Assembly: GCA_034440635.1 (NCBI GenBank)
Contig: JAOTON010001253.1
Span: 496,001 to 560,000 of the forward strand
DNA length: 64,000 bases
Origin: Lepas anatifera
Lineage: Eukaryota > Arthropoda > Thecostraca > Lepadidae
Direction: 5' to 3'
Position numbers and translations under genes: made by a program. The notes under the pieces are model-generated. The model did not search any database. It worked only from the letters and a program-made list of their open reading frames with translations, and had not been told where the DNA came from. Below, in pieces: positions 54,691 through 64,000 of the stretch (the first letter of the stretch is position 1; every line of letters begins with the position of its first letter).

Positions 54691-55812
54691 GAATGTCCTC
54701 AACCACGTCTCGTGGCACTACATGGTGTGCGCTGTTTACGCCACCTTGTAAAATATTGTGGCAATTAACGAACAAAAATCTACTTGACAGGGACACTGTA
54801 CTGAGCTAACTAACTTAAGTTGCGTTACATGTGTTGCTCAGTCCCTTGATGCATATACTCCGTTGCCTAAAAAATCATGGCAGCCGCCATTTTGGTAGAT
54901 ACTGCACGTTTTTTATTTCATTCCAAACGTTATGAGGGAACTGAAAGTAATATTTCGAAGTGGTTTTTCTTCACTGAACAGACTGTGACGTCACATTGTC
55001 CCAAATTCTGGTCTGGAATTTTTCAAAGAACGCAGCCCAAAGATTTCAGCAAGGCAAGTCTGAACCAGACCCCGTTCAAGTTGTTTGGCAGCATGACGTC
55101 ATCATGGCTGGAGAGGCACAACAGTTACTATGCAGGGCATTGGAGAAATTGCACTTTTTCGAAGCTCTAAATAACCTATTTTAGAACTGTATCAACAAAA
55201 CTTATATGGTTGAACAGAAAGCTAAAAGATTTTTTATTTGTGAAACCATCAGACGTTTTGCAAAAACTCCAGTGAAGAATAATATTTTTACAAATTTCCA
55301 GAGCGTATCAAAATAAGGACAGGTTCAGCACTAACAGCTGTTTGCAGTAAGACTAATCTTGATTTTGATTGGCTGTTGATTTCTGACCTTTGATTGGCTG
55401 TTGGTGGTACCTGCAGCAGAAGACAATAAACACCGGTGATCTCTTGAGCAAAGGTAAACTTATTTCTCTTGGCTATTAGTTAGGCCTGAGTTGGTCAAAT
55501 AAATGCATGCCTTTTCAACAAATTCTTTGAAGTGTTATGATTTTTTCATTAGATTTACGTAAAATACGCTGCTCGCCGTTGATATCAAGGTTACTGTCAA
55601 ATGGGTGAAACAAGTTGATTTCGATTTATACTAGATTGCTGCCAAGTACGCCCAAACTTGGTATGTTCCAGCTGATCCTCCCAAAAACTTAGTGTAATCT
55701 CCTAGAACTTAGTAGGAAAGGGCGGTGACGTCATCATGGGAGGACTATATTTAGTAGGAAACTTGGTTGTACCCGTAGTTAAAGTACCCTGGTCTGAACA
55801 CCATCAACCATT
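54691..55812. other. Non-coding; repeat-like segment
   Basis: ORFs at 54877-55184 overlap in two frames and contain repeated GACGTCA motifs; no family is recognised. The rest shows nothing. Confidence 0.35.
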
Positions 55813-56722
55813 TTAACCCGCCCCACGGGTCGCGCCACCTTCCCCACGGGGGCCATCGATGCCCTCTAACTCCAAATATGGCGTTAGCGCAAATCTGCAA
55901 AGTGATAAGCTCTGTGAATTCGTAAGAAATTACTTCGCATGTTTTGTGTAGGTCAATGTTTGACCTCCAGAGGTCAAATTAGGTAAGATCGGCTATTTTC
56001 ACCAAATATGCAATGATTAACAAACTGGGCATAACTCTTATGTCATTAGAGCTATTGAGGCCTGGTAAAGTACATTTGATAGCAAATTGCCAGTACTTTT
56101 CGCTATGTGGAACGTAAGACCTCCCGCCAGTGTTTGACCGCCAGAGGTCACCTCGTGACCTAATATGACCTGGTCACGAAAGGTAAAGTGACCTTGCCGT
56201 ATATCAAATGAAAGCAGTGACAAGACAAACACGATGTGTTTGTTTCGTCTAGCTCAATTAGGTAAAGTTTTGTAAAATACTGTTTGTGACCTCTGGTGAC
56301 CTTATGACCTTAAAAGTCGGAAATTGACCCTGGATCCGTAAGGTGTCCAAAACGCTGTTCTGAGCAGTCTGAGTATTTGAATCATTTTGTGGCTTTTATA
56401 TCATGAAATAGCTTTTCCCATGCTTTTCCAATGGGAGGTCGCCTCTGACCTGACCTCAGGCACGAAATCGAAAATCCCGATATCACCTTGTAGACCCTGA
56501 GGGTCATGAAGTGGGAAGTTTCAATCGATCGACTTTGAATGTAGCTCTTACGAGCTCTAAGGTGAGGGGTGACCTTGTTACCTCGTCTGGTGACCTGACC
56601 TGGTGACCCGGGGTAAAATTTCAGGATATGGGAAAATGATGCAGGAGAGGTGACCCTCAACCGCGGTGCTGCGCCTCGGCTTTTCTGCTATCCCAAAACC
56701 TTGGGGCCATTCCCAGGGTTAA
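55813..56722. mobile_element. TTAA element, TGACCT-rich family
   Basis: TTAA|CCCGCCCCAC at 55813 and CCCAGGG|TTAA ending at 56722 bound a segment rich in GACCT/AGGTC. The inverted match between ends is short (TTAACCC), but the interior right part closely resembles 10710-11020 and contains the conserved CCGCGGTGCTGCGCC block. Boundary call is moderate. Confidence 0.6.
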
Positions 56723-57535
56723 GGCTGGTCAGTAAGGAACTGTTTATATATGACGTCAGAGACCGAAGGGTGGGAGGGATCTGAAATTTTCTGACTTCCA
56801 CTCACAAAGGGGGAAGGGAGTTTGGATTTTGTTCATGATTGCTAAGGGAGGGCAAGGGGAACATTAGAGGGCATCATCAAAGCATATCGTTCTTCCTTCA
56901 GCGGCTAAATTTTTCCTTGTATCAATTTTGCGACTAGGTGGCATTACATGCTATATTATGATAAAATGTTATGCAAAGCATGAGTATAAAGTAAAGCAAG
57001 TTATAAATCAAGAATAAAGTGGGTGATGGGGTGGAATTTCTCAAGTGAAGAAAAAATCATTGGCTGACCCGGAATTGTTTTATTGAAATGACAACAGCAG
57101 GCTTGACAAGGGCGCAGAGATATGAGCGAATATTTTCTATTGGTCAGTTTATAGAGAGCAGTATGTGGATTTAACCCACATTAAGCTATAAGCTTAAAAC
57201 TTTTTGGTGTAGAAGTTAACCGGGTTTCTTCTGATGCGCAGACACAAGTCAGTACTCACTATTGCAGTAATGTATCCAGTGTCGGATCTGTGTTGATGGT
57301 TTTGGGGGCGGAGGGAGGGGGAACAGGGTCCAGAATCGTGAACGGACGTGGGTTTCGGACAAAATCTGAAAAAAATAGAGTTTTTGGGGTGCAAATCCTC
57401 AATTTTTTTTCTTTTTGGGAAAAAAAATCTGAGATATTTCCTCCGCAAATCACGTAACCGTTTTCTGCTTGGCCACATCTTTGTGAGCATTTGGGTTACC
57501 GAAATAAACTTAGCGGTGGCATATTTGTCCAGAAG
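56723..57535. other. No recognisable gene
   Basis: 57295-57450 is a G-rich then T-rich stretch similar in style to the MITE-like sequence at 30957. Nothing is coded. Confidence 0.35.
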
Positions 57536-57692
57536 CTGCCAGGGTCATATGACATCGCCAACTCTTTCCCTGTTGGAAGGGTTTCTTAAGAGTCAGATTG
57601 GTCCCTGTTCAGGAAATCTGCCGGGCCTTAAAACCAGGTCGGCCGTGTGGAAAGCGAGCGTGATAACCACTGCACCACCGCGCCCCGCAAAG
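57536..57692 (-). mobile_element. tRNA-derived SINE
   Basis: On the minus strand GCGCGGTGGTGCAGTGGTTA (about 57685-57666) is an A-box tRNA head, followed by GCTCGCTTTCCACACGGC and a decayed B box (CTGGTTTTAAGGCC, about 57637). The body continues downstream to about 57536. Confidence 0.7.
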
Positions 57693-57899
57693 CATTAAAT
57701 TGTATTAAAGCGCTGCGATTAAACCATATATGATGTAGTTATATTTTTGTTAAAAAGCCGAAAATTCCAAAACTGCGATAGGGGAATACATAAATTACTA
57801 TTACTTTTGTCAAAGGCTCAATAAACTCTGGTCTCAGTGAATTATTTTCATAAATCCTGAACACTTAATGTTAATTTAAAATACCTATGTGTATTCAAG

Positions 57900-58303
57900 T
57901 CAAAGGGAATGTGGCAGAGTGTTGTGGAATGTGGAATGTGGCACCGCCATAATGGAGCTTGAACCAGGAGGCAGAGCATACCTTAACATGCCTGGTTTGG
58001 AAGTTCAGTCGTCTTAGAGCCCACCATCTGCGCAGATACGCTGTGCTCGGTGCAGAGTGCGGTCCGCCCCGGTCCCGCGCCGGCGACAGTTGCCAACGAA
58101 CAGCCGGCGGCCGCCTCCGGGCTGGCGGAGGTTAGGGGAGGAGAGGCGTGAGGGACGTGCGGTCAAAGGAGATACTCCTGAAACGCTATTGATCTTTAAA
58201 ATATGAGTTCTGAAAGAAACGAGATGCGAAACCGCGGGCTGTTGATCCGCTCGACCCGACCGATAGTTCCGTTCACATCCCGCCAATGTGCCATATTCCC
58301 TTC
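57900..58303. mobile_element. Probable TTAA-type MITE related to family A ends
   Basis: AAGGGAATGTGGCA at 57903 and TGCCATATTCCCTT near 58303 are inverted repeats with one mismatch and match family A ends, but the GC-rich interior is different. Flanks TCAA and TCAG could be decayed TTAA. Confidence 0.5.
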
Positions 58304-58773
58304 AGATGCGGAACTGCAGGATCAGGACTCAGACTGCGCGGTGAAATTTACGCATGCTTCGCTCACCTCCTGCTGCGTAGAAAAGGAAACGGACAACGCA
58401 TTGGCGTCGTTGAGGTACCATTAGATGTAACGGGCCGTCCATAGACCACTTAACGTGTATTTTTACTTATTTCTCTCCGTATAGCGATTTTCGCCCATGT
58501 ATAACGTCTGATGACGTTTTGGCCGACTCTTCCCACCCCACCCCCAATTGTGGTACGTAGTTTATTGATGGCCATAGGCGTAGTTTATTGATGGCCATAG
58601 GCGTAGTTTATTGATGGCCATAGGCTTAATTATGAACTCCGCTCTCGAAAGGATATTTTCGTATTCAAAAGTTATAAAATACAGTGATATTTAAACTAGA
58701 ATTGGAATAGCAGCCGTATCGGATTATAGAAATCAGTCACATTGGAATCTTTTAAAGTTGACCAAAGGTTTGA
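58304..58773. other. No gene; one triplicated 24-mer
   Basis: Only the tandem repeat at 58556-58626 stands out. Confidence 0.4.
58556..58626. repeat. Three tandem copies of a 24-bp unit
   Basis: GTAGTTTATTGATGGCCATA is repeated three times with a period of 24 bases and essentially no divergence. Confidence 0.95.
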
Positions 58774-59745
58774 GAGTGGTGTCAGGTTGAGTCGGGAACA
58801 CCGGAAGGTGGTGTGATCTCAGCGTTGTGCTTTGCACTTTTTATAAACGACCTGCCAATGGGAATCTCCTCTCGGGTTCTTATGTTTGCCGACGACGCAA
58901 AAATTTACCGGAAAATCTCACGCCAAGCGGACGCTGATGCCCTTCAGCAGGACCTATCTCATCTCTGCCAGTGGTCAAAAATTTGGAAACTGAAACTAAA
59001 CGCAGCTAAATGCAAATCATTTCGGATGACACTGAAAACTAAACCACTGGCAACAAATTATACCATTGGAAACACTGTGCTAGAGCACGTGGAGCAAATT
59101 CGTGATTTAGGCATAATTCTGGACACAAAATTGACCTTTAGGGCACACATTGACCAAACTGTGAAGAAATCAAATCGTGCGCTGGGCGTTCTCATTAGAT
59201 CCTTTCAGAAGGCCAACCCGAGAGGATACCTCAACGTTTCATCTGTTTTAACTTCATACTATGCCTATGTGCGGTCGAACATGGAATACTGTAGCGTTGT
59301 GTGGAACGGAGCTGCTGTGTCGCACACCGAGCGATTGAGCCGGGTAGAACACAAGTTTTTAATATGGCTCAACTCACACAGTCGCCACCCATCACCATCA
59401 CTGGCCTATGTAAACCTGCTCAAACACTTTGGGGTTGTTTCTGTAGCAGCTAGGCGAAAACAGCATGACCTCATGTTTGTCCGAAACATTCTGAGAGGGC
59501 GTATCTCTTCATCATCTCTTCTCGCGGCATTCTACTTGCATGTCCCATCTCGTGCTACCCGTCAGCAACCACGAACCCTGCTGAAAGTGCCGTATGCAAG
59601 GGTAGGCACCGCCAAAGAAGGCCTCTTTACGAGACTTCCGAGGCAACTGAATTTATTTTTACAAATGTGCCCGACAGTAGATGTTTTCACGGATGCCTAC
59701 CAATCATTTCGGTCACAAGTTAAAGCCTATGTCGCCTCTCTGTAG
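58774..59745 (+). pseudogene. LINE reverse transcriptase, C-terminal part
   Basis: The open frame begins just after a stop at 58771-58773 and reads VESGTPEGGVISALCFALF, which is motif B (normally S-G-V-P-Q-G-G/S). Next come FINDLP and motif C MFADDAKIY with both catalytic aspartates, then the thumb (LNAAKCKSFRM, DLGIILDTKLTF, HIDQTVKKSNRALG) and a C-terminal region ending ...VKAYVASL. About 320 residues are present; endonuclease, fingers and motif A are missing, so it is inactive. The remaining frame has no internal stop, which suggests a fairly recent insertion. No C-terminal zinc knuckle is seen. Confidence 0.93.
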
Positions 59746-60108
59746 CTTAGCTGTTCTATGTACCAGTGATGTACCCTATGATGCGGATAGATTTTAGTGA
59801 TTTTTATTGCTTTTATTGTCTTTTAGGAACTTTTACGGCTTATTGTCTTTTAGGGACTTTTAAGGTTTTATTATATTTTATGTCCTTCTGTTGTCTTTTA
59901 TGGTTTGTATTGCCTGTGTGTATTCATAGGTATTATTTGATGCGCTACTTCCTTTTTAGGTCATTTTAATTAAGGTCTTGTAGCGCTTCTGCTTTAATGC
60001 TGTGTATGTACATATTGTTCAATGTTTTATCTCCTGTACTTCGCCGTTTATTGGGGCCATCCCGTAGGTGATAACTCAAATAAATAAATAAATAAATAAA
60101 TAAATAAA
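58774..60108 (+). mobile_element. 5'-truncated LINE with (TAAA)n tail
   Basis: The element starts abruptly inside reverse transcriptase motif B and runs through the C-terminus, a T-rich 3' untranslated region and a perfect TAAA microsatellite tail (60078-60108). 5' truncation plus a simple tail is the classic outcome of incomplete target-primed reverse transcription. It differs in sequence and tail from the LINE at 5803, so it is a second family, probably of the Jockey type. Confidence 0.92.
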
Positions 60109-61533
60109 CCCGCTACCACCAATTTCGCAACATAACAATCTACTGACTGAGGTAATCGGGCGTCCTGGTTCAGGCGCGTCTATGGAAACATATACATATA
60201 AATGAATCATTAGGTAAATGAGCAGCGCATTCCACTGAGAGATGGAGTACCCAATGGCTATGGGGTGGTGTCATCCCGTTGTTTAAGTGTCGTCACCAAA
60301 ACAGGCTGCAACTATTGACTGTTGCACGCTGTTGGCAGCCCTCCGCCGCTGCGCCCTGGTAGTTCTTTTGGTCGGCCGGCAGGGGGTGAAACTGCTAGAT
60401 ATGCGCTTCGCATCCATTCGGATGCCTTCTGGTGATAGAGCCATTTCCATTTTATTTCCAGGCTAGTGATACGAGTAATATTGTGAAACCATGAACGGGA
60501 GAGGCAGTGACAGATTTACGTAGCTTGCTAAGAATAGAAGGAGGGGGCTAAAATTGCTGAGGCTATTTCTTAATCAAATGTTATTTTATTCTAGTACTTG
60601 GGGTAATCACCCCGTTCAGACTATTTTTTTGGGGGGCATCCCTGGAAGCGCTTCCGCTATTTAAATGGGTGGATCGGCTCCGAATTTGTTTAGGTCTTTT
60701 TGTCGAAACTCATAGTTTCAATGTTCAAAGTCCGTCGCTACCTAAGCAGTATGCATGTTTGGGGAGTTGTTCGGGTTTTCTGCTCCTTGATTTTACTTTT
60801 TTTAAAACTCACAATTGACTGAGAAATGATCATTCCCCGCGGGAACGAATCGTTCCTAAGTCACGATTCGGGGGGCTGATTCACTGCGATTAATGGGATT
60901 TAGGGCATAAGATGCAACTAAAACAGTTAATATTATTATCAAGATATCTTAGTGTCTCGAGGGTATACCTCCGGCGTAAAACGAGTTAGATGGCACTCCC
61001 CCAAAGTAGCAGGTTTGACACATTCCAGGCTTGCATTCTCTGGAACGCCTTAAATCATCATTTTTCAAACAGCGAGAATGTTGCTTGCTCAAAGGACTCA
61101 ACAGTTTGGCTGAAAAGGTTCAAGAGAAGTTTTTGTTAGTATCATTGTGCGTAGTTTTTTTCTAGATGACATGTTCTCAATCACCGCTTTTGATTTTGAG
61201 CCGCACGAGCAGCCGATGTCCATGTCATTAAGCCAAGATAGATACTTCCGCATGAGAAAAGTATCATTCAAAACTTGTGTATCGGGCTTTCTGTCCGATG
61301 ATGATTTACGTCTGAAACGTTGCATCTGCCTCATTCCGCCTGTTTTGTCTGATTTTTGTCTTGAGCCGTGCCGTTATTTATATTTGCTTTTAATGCTTTC
61401 TCTATGTGGTACTTTGTGCTTCTTTTGCTTGGTGCTTCTTTTTCTCCCTATTCTGGTACGTTTTGTGACAAATTAGTACCTATTTTTTATCATTTCAACC
61501 TTCGCAAGTTTGCACCAGCAAAACTACGTTCTA
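60109..61533. other. Mostly no feature; possible Penelope-like 3' end
   Basis: At about 61285-61330 TGTCCGATGATGATTTACG and CTGAAACGTTGCATCTG resemble the 'CCTGATGATG ... GAAACGTTG' stretch near the 3' end of Penelope-like elements on the plus strand; weak. The rest shows nothing. Confidence 0.3.
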
Positions 61534-62884
61534 TTAACACGCGCACTGACGCCCCCACCCCTGGCTGTTCTGGAGTCAGAATGAAACGGTGGCACGTAGC
61601 GCCGCCATACTAACTTAAGCCAAAATTTTAAGGTTAGGTCGTTTCAGGTCAGATCACCTGCGCAGCTCAAGTGACCTCACAACAAAAAAGTTTAAAATAG
61701 CAGAAGTCAGAACAGGGTGAACCTATACGATTGAAACTCATATCACATAATGAGCCAACCGAGTTATACAAAATACATTCCGGTATTTTTATACCGATGA
61801 CCTAAGGTCCAGCCAAGTGCGAGCCATGGCCTCTCCTTTGGAAATACATGGAAAATGGTTTTAACTGAATAACGTAATAATTGATGGTGGTAGAGCATTT
61901 ATTCTAACAATATTATGTTTGGCTCATCCTTGTGGTTCTAATGATAAGGGAAGTCCGTGCAAGAGTACGCACTTAACTTTCTACGGGCTTTCACTTTTCT
62001 CCTACAAGTCTAACAGCTAAAATTTGTATGTGGTTGTTTAGCCTTAAGAATTGTCTATGTATAGTCCATGTTTCAACTGGATGTCTCTGAAAGGAACTTG
62101 CCACGAGCCCATCCAAAATAAAATGTCACGTGCGTACTCTTGCCGGAGTGGGTCAGTAAGAGTACGCAAGAAAGGAAGCTGGAGTACGCATTGATACCCC
62201 GCTGTGCTTTAGGTGCATAGGCCATGTCGCGAAGTTTTTTGTCGCCAAACTAGGCGATTGCATGATTTTATATCGTTCTGAATATACAAGAACTATGTTG
62301 CAACGTTTGGCTTTCCAAATATGAATTGCAGACTCTGGTCCGAGTGAAAATTAAATTTTCCTATCTCTTAAGCATGCGCACTCTTGCCCAATGGTCTACT
62401 GCGTACTCTTGCCGGACATGCTCCCTTGGGAAGAAAGTCTTCATTAACATGTTGGCAGGCATTTTAGCGTGAGCTCCGGTCCTGGAGCACACTCCTAGCT
62501 CAGCCTCCTTACTGATGATAGACCGCAATACAATATTTTTGATAATAGAAGCATGGTCTACAAGTTTACCCAGTTAAGAAATATTACTTCAAGGGTGCCC
62601 AAACATTTATTTTGCTCTGTACTCCCGCGGAAAGAACAGGAGCACGTTGAATTTTGGTGTGCAGCCTAGGCACTGACCCTGCTTTTTTATACCAGGGTAT
62701 CCACCATCTCAGTGGTTGCTAAGTAACCAAAACAGCTGCTGCGTACTCTTATCTCCTGCGTACTCTTACCCGCCCTTACCCAATGCAATATTGACCTAAT
62801 TTGAGCTTGATCTGACTCAGGTCAGGTAAAATCCTTGATTTGACTTGGATATGACCTAGCAAGGTGGTATACATCATTCAGGCG
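61534..62884. mobile_element. TTAA element family C, truncated, with nested insertion
   Basis: TTAA at 61534-61537 is followed by CACGCGCACTGACG, the family C end, in the opposite orientation to 43451-44296. Homology (reverse complement) runs to about 61946, is interrupted by the TA element, resumes at 62782 and ends near 62884 without the other terminus. The second end was therefore lost. Confidence 0.8.
61947..62781. mobile_element. TA-flanked MITE, family B, copy 2
   Basis: Near-identical to 41816-42648 end to end. Comparison with the uninterrupted family C copy shows insertion at a TA in the sequence TTCTAATGATATGCAT; the right-hand TA has changed to AA. Confidence 0.88.
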
Positions 62885-62902
62885 TGTAACTTTGTATACT
62901 TT

Positions 62903-63010
62903 TAGGGGTGCGCGAGCACCCCTAAAACTTTTGAAAGCACCCCTAAACTTCCAAAAGCACCCCTAAAACTATTCTGCGACGTTCTAATAGGACATAATGT
63001 CAGGATTATG
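62903..63010. mobile_element. hAT-like terminus with subterminal repeats
   Basis: TAGGGGTGCGCGAGCACCCC starts a stretch with GCACCCCTAAA repeated three times. The TAGGG start and clustered subterminal repeats are like the hAT element at 36908. No opposite end is found. Confidence 0.4.
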
Positions 63011-63089
63011 TAGCAATTAAATAATAAGTATCAGAGATTCGGAGCTCTCTTGTAACTATTCATCTGGAGATAATGTCGTGCTTAAAAGA

Positions 63090-63350
63090 TTACTTAAGTG
63101 ATCTGAAGATTTCATATGACCGCACGAGGTCATATTTAGACGGTGAGCCGCGGGAGTAACTGTGGAAATTAGGTAGCTGCCACTTGCGACCAAAGCCGAA
63201 AGAGCGCATTTTCCAAAATGTTAATTGCCGTGTCGCCGTTGTCTCAGAATCAGTACCATCGAGTGCACTCGTCGTTTCCTTGATCATGTCTTCCAGACAG
63301 AAAAAACAAAGTTCGCTGCTGGACTTCTTTTCCAAAATGCCATAGTGCAT
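63090..63350 (-). CDS. Unrecognised 86-codon frame
   Basis: The minus strand reads ILEKKSSSELCFFCLEDMIK and onward with normal-looking composition from an ATG at 63350 to a stop. No family is recognised. It lies just inside the hAT-like terminus at 62903, so it could be part of a transposon gene; it may also be spurious. Confidence 0.2.
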   Translation of the reverse strand: MHYGILEKKSSSELCFFCLEDMIKETTSALDGTDSETTATRQLTFWKMRSFGFGRKWQLPNFHSYSRGSPSKYDLVRSYEIFRSLK

Positions 63351-63522
63351 GCTACAATTTATTTCTGAATTTATTTAGGCTCTATGTAGATCAGACCTGT
63401 CCATAGCTGATATACGTACCAAAGGAGGGCCAAAAAGCAACATGTGGTAGCTGTGCATCTATTGGAACTTGTTTAGAAAAGGAGGGAAATCAGGGCCAAT
63501 ATCTGGGAAACGTAGCTTGTGC

Positions 63523-64000
63523 TTAACCCTCGCCCGTCCGAGAGGAGCATCAATGGTCTCCATAAGGCTTTTTAAGGATAGCGGATAAATGGCGGCGCTG
63601 CACCGCCGTATCTTTCATATCTCTTCTTTGATCAATTCTGCATCTTTAAAAAATCAAGTCTGGTAATGTTAGGTCAGGTCATCAGGCCAAGGCAAGGGAC
63701 TTCATCTAAAAAATTAGGATTGCATTTATGCAATAAGTAAAGTAAAGTTAAGTTAATTATAAGTAAGAACACGTTTAACCTAGCAATCCGACACTTAAAA
63801 ACCATTATGGGCCTACCGGGTGCTGCAAAATATATTCCGGGTTTTATGAAATTGGTGATATACCTTGTTAATTTACGGGCGACCTCTTCAATAAAAATAC
63901 ATGATAAAAACTGTAAAATAGCTATGTTTTGGCTCATATTGCTTAATCCTCGTCCTTCGGGTGCCGATTCGACGCCCCTCGTTATTTTTCGTGATGACAC
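63523..64000. mobile_element. TTAA element, TGACCT family, cut by window edge
   Basis: TTAA (63523-63526) is followed by CCCTCGCCCGTCCG and, near 63589, the inverted GGCGGCGCTGCACCGCC motif, then AGGTCAGGTCA. These are the features of the TTAA/AGGTCA elements at 43451 and 55813. The other end is not in the window. Confidence 0.55.

Noticed and set aside
61098..61334. Minus-strand 78-codon gene
   Set aside because: No family recognised and it overlaps a possible Penelope-like 3' sequence on the other strand.

Overview
This window reads as repeat-dominated nuclear DNA of an invertebrate animal. It is eukaryotic: there are no operons, ribosome binding sites or dense ORFs, but there are non-LTR retrotransposons, tRNA-derived SINEs, Penelope-type GIY-YIG fragments, a pogo-type transposase remnant, hAT and piggyBac-like short elements, and GT-donor exons. 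A pentanucleotide tract that grades into CCTAA/TTAGG repeats (49354-49518) is the arthropod-type telomere motif, so an arthropod is my best guess; this is inference, and I cannot name a species.

Layout. 1-9.5 kb: edge of a TTAA-flanked MITE, a LINE scrap, a G-rich 465-bp tandem duplication, a degenerate GR-rich reading frame, then the best coding region, a LINE with an intact 908-codon reverse transcriptase ORF, a broken endonuclease and a 2A-like motif. 9.5-20 kb: a hAT-like element, two exons of a THAP zinc-finger gene on the minus strand, SINE heads, an hAT MITE, a LINE fragment, a pogo transposase 3' remnant and a CpG-rich segment. 20.7-24.8 kb: a giant inverted repeat with arms of about 2 kb. 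24.8-29.7 kb: a MITE, a Penelope fragment and a long degenerate 'CAGATCAGCTCAGG' minisatellite. 30-36 kb: mostly non-coding. 36.9-39.1 kb: a complete hAT insertion with an 8-bp target duplication and a remnant transposase dimerisation domain. 39.6-47 kb: MITEs of three classes (8-bp, TA and TTAA targets) and a 36-bp minisatellite split by a MITE. 47.6-54.3 kb: a long-TIR element holding the telomere-like tract, then a three-level nest of elements. 54.4-64 kb: SINEs, TTAA elements, a 5'-truncated LINE and a second copy of the TA element nested in a TTAA element.

No complete host gene is visible. The THAP exons are the only plausible non-repeat gene evidence, and even they could belong to a P-like transposon. 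The genes do not form a pathway; the common theme is successive transposition, with autonomous families (LINE, hAT, pogo, Penelope) now mostly broken and many short non-autonomous derivatives.
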